Source: Rhizobium sophorae
GTDB lineage: Bacteria > Pseudomonadota > Alphaproteobacteria > Rhizobiales > Rhizobiaceae
DNA length: 64,000 bases
NCBI RefSeq assembly: GCF_013087515.1
Contig: NZ_JABFCN010000046.1
Location: forward strand, 186,001-250,000
Direction: 5' to 3'
Below, piece by piece: positions 9,317 to 18,690 of this stretch (position 1 is its first letter; each line of letters opens with the position of its first letter). The notes beneath the pieces are model-generated. The model saw nothing but the letters and a program-made list of their open reading frames with translations. It made no database searches and had not been told where the DNA came from. The position numbers and the translations under genes are program-made.

Positions 9317-10525
9317 ATGGCCTTTTGGAAGCAGTTTGTACTTTCGCTCATCGTCATTCTTGCCGGCTTTGCCGCGTGGGTTTTCTTCGTGCCCGGCGCT
9401 GGCGATACGATGCGCGATGCAGGCATTCCAGACAGCATCGTTTCCAAGATCGCGCCGAAGGCCGAGGAGACTGCCGATGCCGACGCTCCGGCCCGGGCGC
9501 AAGGGCAGCAGCGGGGTGAGGGGCAGGGACAGGGGGACCGCCGCAATGGCGGCGGGCGCAACAGCGCCATTCTCGTTGCAACGCAGGTGGTCGTCCAGGG
9601 TATCGTCAATGACCGGCTGAACGCAATCGGCACGGGTGACGCGATCCGTTCGGTCGCGGTCACGCCGCAGGCATCGGGCACGATCCGCGAAATCCTCATC
9701 AAGTCGGGCGACAGGGTGAAGGCCGGCCAGGTGCTGGCCAAGCTCGACAGCGAGGAGCAGGTGATCGCCCGCGGCCAAGCTGATGTGGCGGTCAAGGCCG
9801 CCGTGGAGAAGTCCAACCTCTATCACAACATCAAGTCCAGCGTGTCGCGCATGGACGTGTTCGATTCGGAGATCGCCGAGCAGGGCGCGCGGCTGCAGCT
9901 GCAGGCGGCCGAACTCAATCTCGCCCGGCGCAACATCACCGCACCGATCGACGGCATCGTCGGCATCGTGCCGGTCAATATCGGCGACAACGTCACGACG
10001 AGCATCCCAATCGTCACGCTCGACGATCGTTCGGAAATCCTCGTCGACTACTGGGTGCCGGAGCGCTTCGCCAATACTGTGTCGGTCGGTCAGCCGGTCG
10101 AGGCGATGTCGGTCGCAAGGCCGGGACAGGTATTTTCGGGCGTGGTCGAAGCCGTCGACAACCGCATCGACGCGGCAAGCCGCACGCTGCGCCTACGCGC
10201 CCGGATCGACAATAGTTCCGACGAGCTGCGTGCCGGCATGTCTTTCAGCGTCAGCATGAAATTTGCCGGCGACAAATATCCGGCCGTCGACCCGGTCTCC
10301 GTGCAGTGGGATTCGCAGGGCTCCTTCGTCTGGCAGGTCAACGACGACAAGTCGCATAAGGTGCGGGTCAGCATCGTGCAGCGCAACCCGGATTTCGTGC
10401 TCGTCAAAGCCGATCTCAAGGACGGCGACGTGATCGTGACGCAGGGCCTGCAGCGCGTGCGTGAGGGTGGGGCGGTGCGCGTGAGCGCCGATGTCGCCGC
10501 GACTGCGGAGGTCGCCACCCAATGA
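9317..10525 (+). CDS. RND efflux periplasmic adaptor (HlyD/AcrA-type MFP)
   Basis: 402-residue membrane-fusion protein. An uncleaved or signal-anchor helix (residues 6-24, FVLSLIVILAGFAAWVFFV) is followed by a Gly/Gln/Arg-rich linker (~residues 58-80). Then come the first lipoyl half (TPQASGTIREILIKSGDRVKAGQVLAKLD), a short hairpin, the second lipoyl half (NITAPIDGIVGIVPVNIGDNV), and beta-barrel and membrane-proximal domains. The hairpin is shorter than in AcrA. It overlaps the next gene by four bases (ATGA), so adaptor and pump are translationally coupled. No outer-membrane TolC-type gene is adjacent. Confidence 0.93.
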   Translation: MAFWKQFVLSLIVILAGFAAWVFFVPGAGDTMRDAGIPDSIVSKIAPKAEETADADAPARAQGQQRGEGQGQGDRRNGGGRNSAILVATQVVVQGIVNDRLNAIGTGDAIRSVAVTPQASGTIREILIKSGDRVKAGQVLAKLDSEEQVIARGQADVAVKAAVEKSNLYHNIKSSVSRMDVFDSEIAEQGARLQLQAAELNLARRNITAPIDGIVGIVPVNIGDNVTTSIPIVTLDDRSEILVDYWVPERFANTVSVGQPVEAMSVARPGQVFSGVVEAVDNRIDAASRTLRLRARIDNSSDELRAGMSFSVSMKFAGDKYPAVDPVSVQWDSQGSFVWQVNDDKSHKVRVSIVQRNPDFVLVKADLKDGDVIVTQGLQRVREGGAVRVSADVAATAEVATQ

Positions 10526-13500
10526 ACGTGACCGAGATTCATCAGGACAGGGCGTCGGGCAAGCAGAGCTTCACCGCACTTTTCGTTCGCCGGCCGATCC
10601 TGGCGCTGGTGTTCAATACGCTGATGGTCGTTGCCGGCCTTGCCGCCTATGTCGGCGTCGAGGTACGCGAACTGCCGGATGTCGACCGTCCCGTCGTCAC
10701 CGTGCGCACCACATTCGATGGTGCATCACCGCAGACGATCGACCAGGAACTGACCAAGGTGATTGAGGGGGCAGTCGCGCGCGTCAGTGGCCTGAAATCG
10801 ATTTCGTCGACCTCGTCCTTCGGCCAGAGCCGAGTGACGCTGGAATTCTCGGATGCGATCGACCTCTCGGTCGCCGCCAACGATGTGCGCGACGCGATCG
10901 GCCGCATTACCCAGAACCTGCCTGATGAGGCGGATGCGCCGCAGATCGTCAAGGCGGATTCGGATTCCTCGGCGATCATGCGCCTTGCTGTCACCTCCAC
11001 CAATCTCAACATGGACGACCTGACCCAGCTCGTCGAAAACGAGGTGATCGATCGTCTCGCCTCCGTCGACGGCGTCGCCGACGTCGAGGAATATGGCGAT
11101 CAGGAGAAGGTCTTCCGAGTCGACGTTGACCAGGGCGCGCTTGCCAGCCGCGGGTTGACCATCGGCGACCTGACAAAGGCACTCGATAATGCCGCCCTGG
11201 ACGTGCCGGCGGGCTCGCTGAAGAGCAATACGCAGGATATCGTGGTGCGCGCCACGGCCAACCTGCAGACGCCGGCGGATTTTTCCAACGTGATCCTGCA
11301 GGACCGCGTCAGGCTGGGCGACGTCGCGACGGTGATGCTTGGGCCGCGCGACGGCGAAACGGCGCTGCGCTCCAACGGCAAACCGGGTATTGGCCTCGGC
11401 ATCATCCGCCAGGCGCAATCGAATACGCTGAACATCTCGACCGGCATCAAGGCGGCCGTCGACCAATTGTCGAAGACGCTGCCCGAGGGCACGACGATTG
11501 CCATCACCAGTGACGACGCCGTCTTCATCCAGGGCGCGATCCACGAGGTGGTGCTGGCGCTGGTGCTCGCCGCTGTCATCGTCACCGCCGTCATCTACCT
11601 CTTCCTGCGCGACTGGCGGGCGACGCTGATCCCGGCGGTCAGCATGCCGGTGGCGCTGATCGGCACGCTGGCGGCGATCTACATGGTCGGCTTCTCGATC
11701 AACATCCTGACGCTGCTCGCGATCGTGCTGGCGACGGGCCTCGTTGTCGACGATGCGATCGTGGTGCTCGAAAATATCGTACGCCGGCGCTCCGAGGGCA
11801 TGGGTCCGCGCGCTGCTGCCGTGCTCGGAACGCGCGAGGTGTTCTTCGCCGTCATTGCTACGACGGCGACACTGGCGGCGGTGTTCATTCCGCTCTCCTT
11901 CCTGCCGGGACAGGTCGGTGGCCTCTTCCGCGAATTCGGCTTCGTGCTCGCCTTCTCGGTCGGGCTGTCGTCGATCGTGGCGCTGACGCTGTGTCCGATG
12001 CTCGCCTCGCGCATGCTGACCAAGCCGATGCTCGAAGATCACGGCATGCTCGGCCGCTTCGGCGGGGCGCTCGCCGATCTCTACAAATGGGCGCTGCGCG
12101 GCTGTCTCAATGCGCCTTTCGTCGTCATCCTGTTCTCGGTGATCTTTGCCGGTGCGGCACTCGTTGCTTTCTCGACGGTGAAGAGCGAGCTGACGCCCGA
12201 AGAGGACCGGTCGATGGTGATGATGCGGCTGACGACGCCGCAGGGATCGAGTCTCGAATATACCCGCGACAAGATGCAGCTCGTCGAGGAATATCTGCAG
12301 CCGCTGGTCGACAGCGGCGACATCCGCAATATCTTCTCGATCTCCGGCCAGGGCGGTTCGCTGAACAGCGGCTTCATGGTGCTGACGCTCGCCCCTTGGG
12401 GAGAACGCGACAGGACGCAGACGGAGATCGTCGGCGATATCAACCAGGCAGCCTCCAGGGTGCCGGCCCTGCGTGGCAATGCCATCTCATCGAACAGCCT
12501 TCGTATCCGCGGCGCCGGCAGTGGTCTGCAGATGGCGCTGATCGGCAATGATCACGAGGCGCTGACGGCGGCGGCCGCCAAGCTGGTTCAGTCGCTTGAG
12601 GCCACCGGCCAGTACGATACGCCGCGCCTGACCAACGAGCCCAGCCAGGCGCAGGTATCGGTGGCGATCGATCGCGAGCGCGCCTCGGATCTCGGCATCG
12701 ACATAACCGGGCTTTCGACGGCAATCCAATCACTGCTCGAAGGGCGATCGGTGGTCGACGTCTTCGTCGACGGCGAATCCTATCCCGTGCTTCTGACCTC
12801 GACGACGCGGCCGATCGACGATCCGACCGACCTTGAGAACGTGTTCCTGAAAACCGGCGACGGCAAGATCGTGCCGATGTCGGTTATCGCCACGATGAAG
12901 GAAGGTTCGGTCGCGCCGCAGCTCAACCGCGAGCAGCAGCTCGCCTCCGTCGCGATCACCGCCGGCCTCAGGAACGGCATGTCGCTCGGCGATGCCGTCA
13001 GCCAAGTTACGGCTCTTGCCGAGCCGCTGTTGCCGCCGGGCTCCCGCCTGTTGCCGCTCGCCGAGGCTGCGACGCTCGAAGAGAATTCGAGCGGCATGGC
13101 GCTGACCTTCGGCTTTGCCATCGTCATCATCTTCCTGGTGCTGGCCGCCCAGTTCGAAAGCGTGCTGTCCTCGCTGATCATCATGTCGACGGTGCCGCTT
13201 GGTCTTGCCTGCGCCGTCTTCGCACTTGTTATCACCGGCTCCAGTCTCAACATCTACAGCCAGATCGGCCTGGTGCTGCTTGTCGGCGTCATGGCGAAGA
13301 ACGGTATCCTGATCGTCGAATTCGCCAATCAGCTGCGCGACCGGGGCGAGGATGTGAGGACCTCGATCGAGAAGGCCTGCGCGCTGCGACTTCGCCCCGT
13401 GATGATGACGATGATCGCCACCATTCTCGGCGGTGTGCCGCTGGTCTTTGCCCATGGCGCCGGTGCCGAAGCACGTGTTGCGCTCGGCTGGGTGATCGTC

Positions 13501-13677
13501 GGCGGTCTCGGTTTCGCGACGCTGGTGACGCTGTTAATCACGCCGGTCGCCTACCTACTGCTTGCCCGCTTCGCCAAGCCGCACGCCCACGAGGAAGCGC
13601 GACTGCACGAAGAGATGTCGATTGCCACACGGCCGCGCGCCGCACCCGACGACGAGCAGCTGCAGGCCGCCGAATAG
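10522..13677 (+). CDS. RND multidrug efflux permease (AcrB/MexB-like, HAE1 family)
   Basis: 1051-residue proton-driven inner-membrane pump, standard length for the family. It begins with the cytoplasmic FVRRPILALVFNTLMV segment and first transmembrane helix, then a large periplasmic porter loop, the helix 2-6 bundle with the family motif 'GLVVDDAIVVLENI' carrying the paired Asp residues of the proton relay, the second periplasmic loop and the final helix bundle (GVMAKNGILIVEFANQL). It is coupled to the adaptor gene and followed by an intrinsic terminator, so the two form an operon. Substrates cannot be read from sequence. Confidence 0.95.
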   Translation: MNVTEIHQDRASGKQSFTALFVRRPILALVFNTLMVVAGLAAYVGVEVRELPDVDRPVVTVRTTFDGASPQTIDQELTKVIEGAVARVSGLKSISSTSSFGQSRVTLEFSDAIDLSVAANDVRDAIGRITQNLPDEADAPQIVKADSDSSAIMRLAVTSTNLNMDDLTQLVENEVIDRLASVDGVADVEEYGDQEKVFRVDVDQGALASRGLTIGDLTKALDNAALDVPAGSLKSNTQDIVVRATANLQTPADFSNVILQDRVRLGDVATVMLGPRDGETALRSNGKPGIGLGIIRQAQSNTLNISTGIKAAVDQLSKTLPEGTTIAITSDDAVFIQGAIHEVVLALVLAAVIVTAVIYLFLRDWRATLIPAVSMPVALIGTLAAIYMVGFSINILTLLAIVLATGLVVDDAIVVLENIVRRRSEGMGPRAAAVLGTREVFFAVIATTATLAAVFIPLSFLPGQVGGLFREFGFVLAFSVGLSSIVALTLCPMLASRMLTKPMLEDHGMLGRFGGALADLYKWALRGCLNAPFVVILFSVIFAGAALVAFSTVKSELTPEEDRSMVMMRLTTPQGSSLEYTRDKMQLVEEYLQPLVDSGDIRNIFSISGQGGSLNSGFMVLTLAPWGERDRTQTEIVGDINQAASRVPALRGNAISSNSLRIRGAGSGLQMALIGNDHEALTAAAAKLVQSLEATGQYDTPRLTNEPSQAQVSVAIDRERASDLGIDITGLSTAIQSLLEGRSVVDVFVDGESYPVLLTSTTRPIDDPTDLENVFLKTGDGKIVPMSVIATMKEGSVAPQLNREQQLASVAITAGLRNGMSLGDAVSQVTALAEPLLPPGSRLLPLAEAATLEENSSGMALTFGFAIVIIFLVLAAQFESVLSSLIIMSTVPLGLACAVFALVITGSSLNIYSQIGLVLLVGVMAKNGILIVEFANQLRDRGEDVRTSIEKACALRLRPVMMTMIATILGGVPLVFAHGAGAEARVALGWVIVGGLGFATLVTLLITPVAYLLLARFAKPHAHEEARLHEEMSIATRPRAAPDDEQLQAAE

Positions 13678-13695
13678 GATTTTCATCCAATTTGA

Positions 13696-13728
13696 AAACG
13701 CCGCCGGATCTCCTCCTGCGGCGTTTCT
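13696..13728 (+). terminator. Intrinsic terminator after RND operon
   Basis: Arms AAACGCCGC (13696-13704) and GCGGCGTTT (13718-13726) are exact complements around a 13-base loop, followed by a short T-rich tail. It lies 18 bases after the pump stop codon. Confidence 0.8.
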
Positions 13729-13947
13729 TATGGTGTCTGAAACCTTGCGAAATAAGATAAATTACTTCTGAAGTTTAGTCGTTTGTTAAGCATAAACGGC
13801 AATGCTTGTTACCAGTAACCGACTGGTCTTCTTCGTTTCTTGAAGGCTGCGATGCGCTGGGTTTCAGCGACCCCGGACATGAATGTCCGTGCGGCATGGT
13901 TCATTTTTAGTTCAGTTTGCGTGTGTTGTGTTTTGGAGTTTAGTCCC

Positions 13948-14946
13948 GTGAGTATTTATCAGCGCGTCTCCGTGGATGCGGCGCTTTATGTGCTGCGCGA
14001 TATCAATCGGAATATGACGGTCACGCAGAACCACATCACGACGGGTATGCGTGTCGCAAAAGCCAGCGACAACGCCGTCTACTGGTCGATCGCCTCCACC
14101 GCGCGGACCGACAATAAAGCGGTTTCGGCCATCCAGGATGCGCTCGGCATGGCCGCAGCGACGATGGGAACGGCCTATACCGGCGTTCAGAGCGTCATCG
14201 ACGTCGTCTCCGAAATCAAGGCCAAGCTGGTCGCCGCGACCGAAGACGGCATCGACAAGAACAAGATCAACGAAGAGATCAAACAGCTGCAGGAGCAACT
14301 GCGCAGCGTTTCGGAATCGGCGACCTTCAACAGCGACAACTGGGTGGTCCTCACCAACGATGCGACGCCGACGCAGCCGCGCCAGATCCCGGCCTCGTTC
14401 ATCCGCAACGCCGACGGCACGATCTCGATCGGCATGCTGAGCTACCATATCGACAATACGCCGGTCGGGGCGACGACCTCCAAGGACGCGCGCTACCTGA
14501 TCGACGACCGGGCCACCGGTTCCGGCGAATACGGGGTGCTGACATCGGCCTATTTCGCCACCGAACTTGGTGCTGCGCAAAATTACGTGCTGATGACGAG
14601 CAAGAATGGCACCACCACCGGGCAGGTGGTGATCTCGGTGACATCAAGCACGACGCAGGGCCAGATCGGCCAGATGATCAGCGTCGTCGATGCCGCGCTG
14701 ACGCAACTGACGACGGTCGGTTCGGCCTTCGGCGCGCTGGAAAAGCGCATCAACCTGCAGAACGACTTCGCCACGAAACTGCACGACAACATCACCGCCG
14801 GCATCGGCCGGCTTGTCGATGCCGACATGGAGGAGGAGTCAAGCAGGCTGCGGGCGCTGCAGACGCAGCAGCAGCTCGGCCTGCAATCGCTGAACATCGC
14901 CAACGCCACCTACGACACCGTGCGGCAGCTGTTCCAGAACTTTTAA
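13948..14946 (+). CDS. Flagellin (orphan, rhizobial type)
   Basis: 332-residue flagellin. The N-terminal D0/D1 region (DAALYVLRDINRNMTVTQN, TGMRVAKASDNAVYWSIAS, AVSAIQDALGMAAATMGTAY) and the C-terminal D1/D0 region (LEKRINLQNDFATKLHDNI, LQTQQQLGLQSLNIAN) are both intact; the middle is a short variable domain. I start it at the GTG at 13948 (MSIYQRVSVDAAL) because GGAG lies about 8 bases upstream and this aligns with flagellin N-termini; starting at the ATG at 13840 would add 36 hydrophobic, Cys-rich residues foreign to flagellins. No other motility gene is in the window. Rhizobia are known to carry extra flagellin genes away from the main motility cluster; this appears to be one. Confidence 0.88.
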   Translation: MSIYQRVSVDAALYVLRDINRNMTVTQNHITTGMRVAKASDNAVYWSIASTARTDNKAVSAIQDALGMAAATMGTAYTGVQSVIDVVSEIKAKLVAATEDGIDKNKINEEIKQLQEQLRSVSESATFNSDNWVVLTNDATPTQPRQIPASFIRNADGTISIGMLSYHIDNTPVGATTSKDARYLIDDRATGSGEYGVLTSAYFATELGAAQNYVLMTSKNGTTTGQVVISVTSSTTQGQIGQMISVVDAALTQLTTVGSAFGALEKRINLQNDFATKLHDNITAGIGRLVDADMEEESSRLRALQTQQQLGLQSLNIANATYDTVRQLFQNF

Positions 14947-15209
14947 AGATGCGGGTCATCCAGCCACTCGCCCTCGCGGTTCGAGACGGCCTTGGGCCTC
15001 CTTACCATGGGGGCTGATCGTCGTAGCCTGCGGCATCTTGCGGGACGTCGAGCGCTGCCAATTCGCGAAAACTGGTGATATCAGCGCATCGCTGCAACAT
15101 GGCTGCTGTTTCGGCGTCTGAAATTCCCCTATCAAGGGAAAATCTTCATTTTCTTGCCGCAATCCTTGCCATTTGCTCGCATCAGCTTTGAACGGAGACC
15201 GTCCTGTCC

Positions 15210-15875
15210 ATGATCAAGAAATTCATACTTCTGGCTGTCGCAGCAAGTTATCTCAGCGCCTGCACGACGACCGATCCCTATACCGGTGAACAGAAGGTTT
15301 CCAATACGGCCGGCGGCGCGGCGCTCGGCGCGCTGGGCGGTGCTCTCGTCGGCGTGGCTGTCGGCGGCGGTGGTCACGGCAAGCGTAATGCGGCTTTGAT
15401 CGGCGCAGGCGTCGGGGCTCTCGCCGGCGGTGCGATCGGCAATTACATGGACCAGCAGGAATCCGAGCTTCGCGCCCAGCTCGAAGGCACCGGCATTTCG
15501 GTGACCCGCAACGGCGACAACATCATCCTCAACATGCCGTCGAACATCACCTTCGACGTCGATCAGGACGCGGTGAAGCCGGGCTTCTATCCGACGCTGA
15601 ATTCGGTGGCGATCGTGTTGCGCAAGTTCAACCGCACGCTGATCGACGTCAACGGCCATACGGATTCGACCGGCAGCCTGCAGCACAATCAGGACCTGTC
15701 GCAGCGTCGCGCGCTTTCGGTTGCCGATTATCTCGGCGGCCAGGGCATCGACCAGCGCCGCGTATCCGCCGTCGGTTTCGGCCCGTCGCAGCCCGTCGCT
15801 TCCAATGCGAGCGAGGCCGGCCGCGCGCAGAACCGCCGCGTCGAGATCCAGATCGCGCCGATCACGCAGGGCTGA
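15210..15875 (+). CDS. OmpA-family outer-membrane lipoprotein (YiaD-like)
   Basis: 221 residues. A lipoprotein signal ends in the lipobox LSAC with Cys18. Next is a glycine-zipper region (AGGAALGALGGALVGVAVG and ALIGAGVGALAGGAIGNYM), then an OmpA C-terminal peptidoglycan-binding domain: 'ITFDVDQDAVKPGF', 'IDVNGHTDSTGS', 'LSQRRALSVADYL' and 'GFGPSQPVASNASEAGRAQNRRVEI' with the Asp and Arg residues that bind diaminopimelate. It should link the outer membrane to peptidoglycan. It is monocistronic with its own terminator just downstream. Confidence 0.94.
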   Translation: MIKKFILLAVAASYLSACTTTDPYTGEQKVSNTAGGAALGALGGALVGVAVGGGGHGKRNAALIGAGVGALAGGAIGNYMDQQESELRAQLEGTGISVTRNGDNIILNMPSNITFDVDQDAVKPGFYPTLNSVAIVLRKFNRTLIDVNGHTDSTGSLQHNQDLSQRRALSVADYLGGQGIDQRRVSAVGFGPSQPVASNASEAGRAQNRRVEIQIAPITQG

Positions 15876-15893
15876 ACCGAATTTTCTGCCTTT

Positions 15894-15922
15894 GAAACAG
15901 CCGGGCTAAGCCCGGCCGTTTC
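15894..15922 (+). terminator. Intrinsic terminator after OmpA-like gene
   Basis: GCCGGGC-taa-GCCCGGC (15900-15916) is a perfect stem extended by GAAAC/GTTTC on the outside. It sits between the stop of the OmpA-like gene and the stop of the convergent DUF2000 gene and may serve both. Confidence 0.8.
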
Positions 15923-15924
15923 TG

Positions 15925-16332
15925 TTAGTGCTGCATCGTTGCGCCCTTGGTGATCTTGTCGACGATCTTCTTTTCGGCGCGCAGCGCGATGCCGACTACC
16001 TTGGCGTCTTCGGGCGCAAATTCTGCGAAGACGGCGCGGTTGGCCGCGTCGTGGCCGGTCGCAAACATCTCCTCGATAAACAGCGAACTGGTGATATCGC
16101 GCTCCAGCGCGCGGCGGTGCACAGCTGACATCGTCGCCTCGTCGGCGGAGAGCACGATGATCGGCTGGATCGATAGGGGATTATAGAGATTGCCGGCGCG
16201 GTCCCTGTAGGCTTCGCCGATGATCTCGGGATGCCGGCCGGCGATGCCCGTCATCAGGAAGGCGGTGACGTTCAGCTTCTGCCAGCCGGCAAGATTGTTT
16301 CGCAGGACGACGGCAATTTTGGTATCAAACAT
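15925..16332 (-). CDS. DUF2000 family protein
   Basis: 135 residues from the ATG at 16332 (MFDTKIAVVLRNNLAGWQKL); a GTG five codons upstream is an alternative start. Domain hallmarks are the N-terminal 'KIAVVLRNNLAGWQKLNVTAF', 'IQPIIVLSAD' and 'AEKKIVDKITKGATMQH' at the end. DUF2000 proteins resemble peptidyl-tRNA hydrolase 2 in fold, but no activity is established. The gene is divergent from the AraC-type regulator starting about 45 bases away, a common regulator-target arrangement, so control by that regulator is plausible. Confidence 0.85.
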   Translation of the reverse strand: MFDTKIAVVLRNNLAGWQKLNVTAFLMTGIAGRHPEIIGEAYRDRAGNLYNPLSIQPIIVLSADEATMSAVHRRALERDITSSLFIEEMFATGHDAANRAVFAEFAPEDAKVVGIALRAEKKIVDKITKGATMQH

Positions 16333-16377
16333 CGGAGGGTCTTTCACCTATCTACGGGTTATGGAGTATCGGGCGCG

Positions 16378-17301
16378 TTGAACCAGGACTTACATCCGCA
16401 GGTCTTCGAAGGTCTTGAACGTTTGTGCGCGGGACCATCCGGCAACGCCATCCTGGCTGCGCCGTCCTTTCCCGGCATCGAGCGCATCGAGGCGCAGTTC
16501 TCGGGCAATGCTTTCGAGCCGCACCGGCACGATACCTATGCACTCGGCGTGACTCTGAAGGGGGTTCAGACCTTCCGCTATCGCGGCGCGCGGCGCTTCA
16601 GCCTGCCAGGACAGGTGATCGTGCTTCACCCCGATGAGGAGCATGACGGCGGGGCGGGGACGGAGGTTGGGCTGCAGTACCGCATGCTCTATCTGGAGCC
16701 GTCGCTGCTTCTTGAATGCCTGAAGGCGGATGGCGTCGGCCTGCCTTTTGTCGATGAACCCGTGATCGGCGATCCGGCGCTGGCGGGCGTTCTGCTGGCA
16801 GCACTCGGCGAACTTGACCGCGAATTGGATGCGGTTTTCGTCGACGATTTCGTATCGCAGGTGGCGGGTGGCCTGTCCCGGCATGCGCGCCTGCCGCCGC
16901 GGCCGCTGGGCCTCGTCGCCTGGCGGCAGGCGCGGGCGGCACGGGATTATCTCGAGGCGCATGCGACTCGGGCAGTGAATTCCGGCGAGCTTGAGGCGGT
17001 GACGGGTCTCGACCGTTTTGCGCTGTCGCGGCATTTCCGGGCGGCCTTCGCCACCAGCCCGCATCGCTACCTATTGATGCGTCGGCTGCAGCGAGCCCGG
17101 GCGATGATCGGCGCGGGCGAGGGGATTTCCGATGTGGCGGCGGCGACCGGCTTTGCCGACCAGAGCCATCTCAACCGCCATTTCAAGAAGGCCTATGGCA
17201 TGACGCCCGGCCAATGGGTAGCACTCGCGCACAACCCCAAGCAGGGCAGTAGAGCCTTTCCAGGAAAAGTGCGAAGTGGTTTTCTGTCCGGAATTGCGTA
17301 A
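16378..17301 (+). CDS. AraC-family transcriptional regulator (N-terminal cupin)
   Basis: About 307 residues. The N-terminal half is an AraC-type cupin sensor (EPHRHDTYALGVTLKGVQTF, LPGQVIVLHPDEEHDGG). The C-terminal ~100 residues are a double HTH: 'VTGLDRFALSRHFRAAFATS' and 'ISDVAAATGFADQSHLNRHF' followed by the 'YGMTPGQW' signature. The start is uncertain: no ATG is near the first conserved residues. I favour the TTG at 16378 with GGAG about 11 bases upstream; the longer frame from 16231 would run antisense through the DUF2000 gene. Likely target: the divergent DUF2000 gene. Confidence 0.87.
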   Translation: MNQDLHPQVFEGLERLCAGPSGNAILAAPSFPGIERIEAQFSGNAFEPHRHDTYALGVTLKGVQTFRYRGARRFSLPGQVIVLHPDEEHDGGAGTEVGLQYRMLYLEPSLLLECLKADGVGLPFVDEPVIGDPALAGVLLAALGELDRELDAVFVDDFVSQVAGGLSRHARLPPRPLGLVAWRQARAARDYLEAHATRAVNSGELEAVTGLDRFALSRHFRAAFATSPHRYLLMRRLQRARAMIGAGEGISDVAAATGFADQSHLNRHFKKAYGMTPGQWVALAHNPKQGSRAFPGKVRSGFLSGIA

Positions 17302-17312
17302 AAACAAAAACT

Positions 17313-17353
17313 TAGAGCGGTTCTGCGTTTCCATGAAAAGCTGAACCGCTCTA
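17313..17353. repeat. Palindromic intergenic element / possible bidirectional terminator
   Basis: AGAGCGGTTC (17314-17323) and GAACCGCTCT (17343-17352) are exact complements separated by 19 bases. The element fills the gap between two convergent genes and overlaps the stop codon of the AbrB-type gene. Its form resembles the short RIME-type mosaic elements of rhizobial chromosomes. Confidence 0.75.
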
Positions 17354-18445
17354 GACGGGATTTTCCGCAAGGCCGGAACGGCGTGCGATGAAGCGGGCGA
17401 GCATTGGGCCGATCATCAGGATCACCAGGAAACGGCCGGTCTGCATTGCCATCACGAAGGGCACGTCGACATCGCTGGAGGCGGCGATGATGGCGACGGA
17501 ATCGGCGCCGCCAGGGCTAGTGGCGAGATAGGCGGTCAGCAGATCTATGCCGGCGAACACGTGAAGTGCCACCGCCATGCAGCCGCAGAGCGCCATCAGC
17601 AGCACGATGCAGGCCGATACCCTCGGCAGGGCGCGCGCCACGTGCTTGAGGATCGAGCGGGTGAAACGCAGGCCGATGCTCCAGCCGACCAGTGCATAGG
17701 CGATGGCGAGCAGCCACATCGGTAACTCAATTTTCAGCAGGCCCATGCCCTGCAGCAAGGCGCCGAGAAAGAGCGGCACGATGATCGTGCCACCTTGGAG
17801 GCGCAGGCGCCAGACGCCATAGGCACAAAAGGCGGCAAAAGCCATCGTCGCTGCAAAGGCCGGCCAGTCGATCTCGGGAAAAAGGACAAGCGGCGGCGGC
17901 TCGGCGCCGTCGGCTGCCACCCACAGGCGCGAGATCACAGACGCGCCGACGGCGACGAAGACGACGCGCAGATACTGCATGAAGGCGACGAGACGGGCAT
18001 CGGCGCCATAGGCTTCCGACATGATGACCATGGCGGAGGCGCCGCCCGGCGAGGAACCCCAGACCGCGGTCGTCCCCGGCAGCACCTGCCAGCGCGTCAA
18101 AAGCCAGCCGAGGCCGGTGGCGATGGCGATGACCGAGAAGATGAACAGCAGGAAGAGCGGTGCGTCCTTCGCCATGGTGCCGAGAATGTCAGGGGTGATG
18201 GTGCGCGCCATCATCAGGCCGACTAGGACCTGGCCGAACTGCAGCGGCCAGAAGGGCACGCGAAGCTTTCCCTTGCCAACGGTCAGCGCCAGCGCAATTG
18301 CCGCGACCATCGGTCCGATCAGCAGCGAGGCCGGCAGGGCGAAGAGTTCGAGGAAGATGACGAGAGCGGTCGAAAGTGCCAGCAGCAACGCCCATTTCGG
18401 CAGGCCGGCATCCCGCAGCAGGCGGCTCGCATCGCTGAATGACAT
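17351..18445 (-). CDS. AbrB-family membrane protein (COG3180, 'ammonia monooxygenase'-like)
   Basis: 364-residue integral membrane protein with about ten hydrophobic segments, in two related halves each containing the family signature: 'GTTAVWGSSPGGASAMVIMSE' near residue 125 and 'LATSPGGADSVAIIAASS' near residue 310. This repeat of a Pro-Gly-Gly re-entrant motif defines the AbrB family, named after a putative regulator of aidB but unrelated to the AbrB DNA-binding fold. The transported or sensed molecule is unknown. Database names such as ammonia monooxygenase are unsupported. Convergent with the AraC gene. Confidence 0.88.
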   Translation of the reverse strand: MSFSDASRLLRDAGLPKWALLLALSTALVIFLELFALPASLLIGPMVAAIALALTVGKGKLRVPFWPLQFGQVLVGLMMARTITPDILGTMAKDAPLFLLFIFSVIAIATGLGWLLTRWQVLPGTTAVWGSSPGGASAMVIMSEAYGADARLVAFMQYLRVVFVAVGASVISRLWVAADGAEPPPLVLFPEIDWPAFAATMAFAAFCAYGVWRLRLQGGTIIVPLFLGALLQGMGLLKIELPMWLLAIAYALVGWSIGLRFTRSILKHVARALPRVSACIVLLMALCGCMAVALHVFAGIDLLTAYLATSPGGADSVAIIAASSDVDVPFVMAMQTGRFLVILMIGPMLARFIARRSGLAENPV

Positions 18446-18462
18446 GATCCCCGTATCTTTCC

Positions 18463-18531
18463 TAGAACAGGATGATTTTAGGCCGGGTCGGCCAAAATAT
18501 GAATCCTGCTCTAAATTAAATAGTTAGAGCA
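18463..18531. repeat. RIME-like palindromic repeat, copy 1
   Basis: AGAACAGGAT (18464-18473) pairs with ATCCTGCTCT (18503-18512), with an inner TTTTAGGCC/GGCCAAAA stem, followed by 'AAATTAAATAGTTAGAGCA'. The same layout recurs at 22530-22604 with 'CTCAATTAAAGAGTTAGAGCA'. Confidence 0.75.
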
Positions 18532-18690
18532 CGACCGGCGCGAGCCCTTAAGGGCTGAGGATGGGAAGAGGCTCCGGCATGACGAAGAGAGGCGGCTGCA
18601 AGGACCGACTGACGCGGGTTCGGTATAGGCGGGCGCGAGGCGGACGGTCAATTGCGAAATCTGGCTTCTCGGCGCGCTGGAATGCGAAAC

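Noticed and set aside
13840..13947. N-terminal extension of the flagellin frame
   Set aside because: Hydrophobic and Cys-rich residues do not fit a flagellin N-terminus; the GTG at 13948 has a Shine-Dalgarno site and gives the normal start.
16231..16377. Longer start for the AraC-type gene
   Set aside because: It would run antisense through the 5' part of the DUF2000 gene and lacks similarity.
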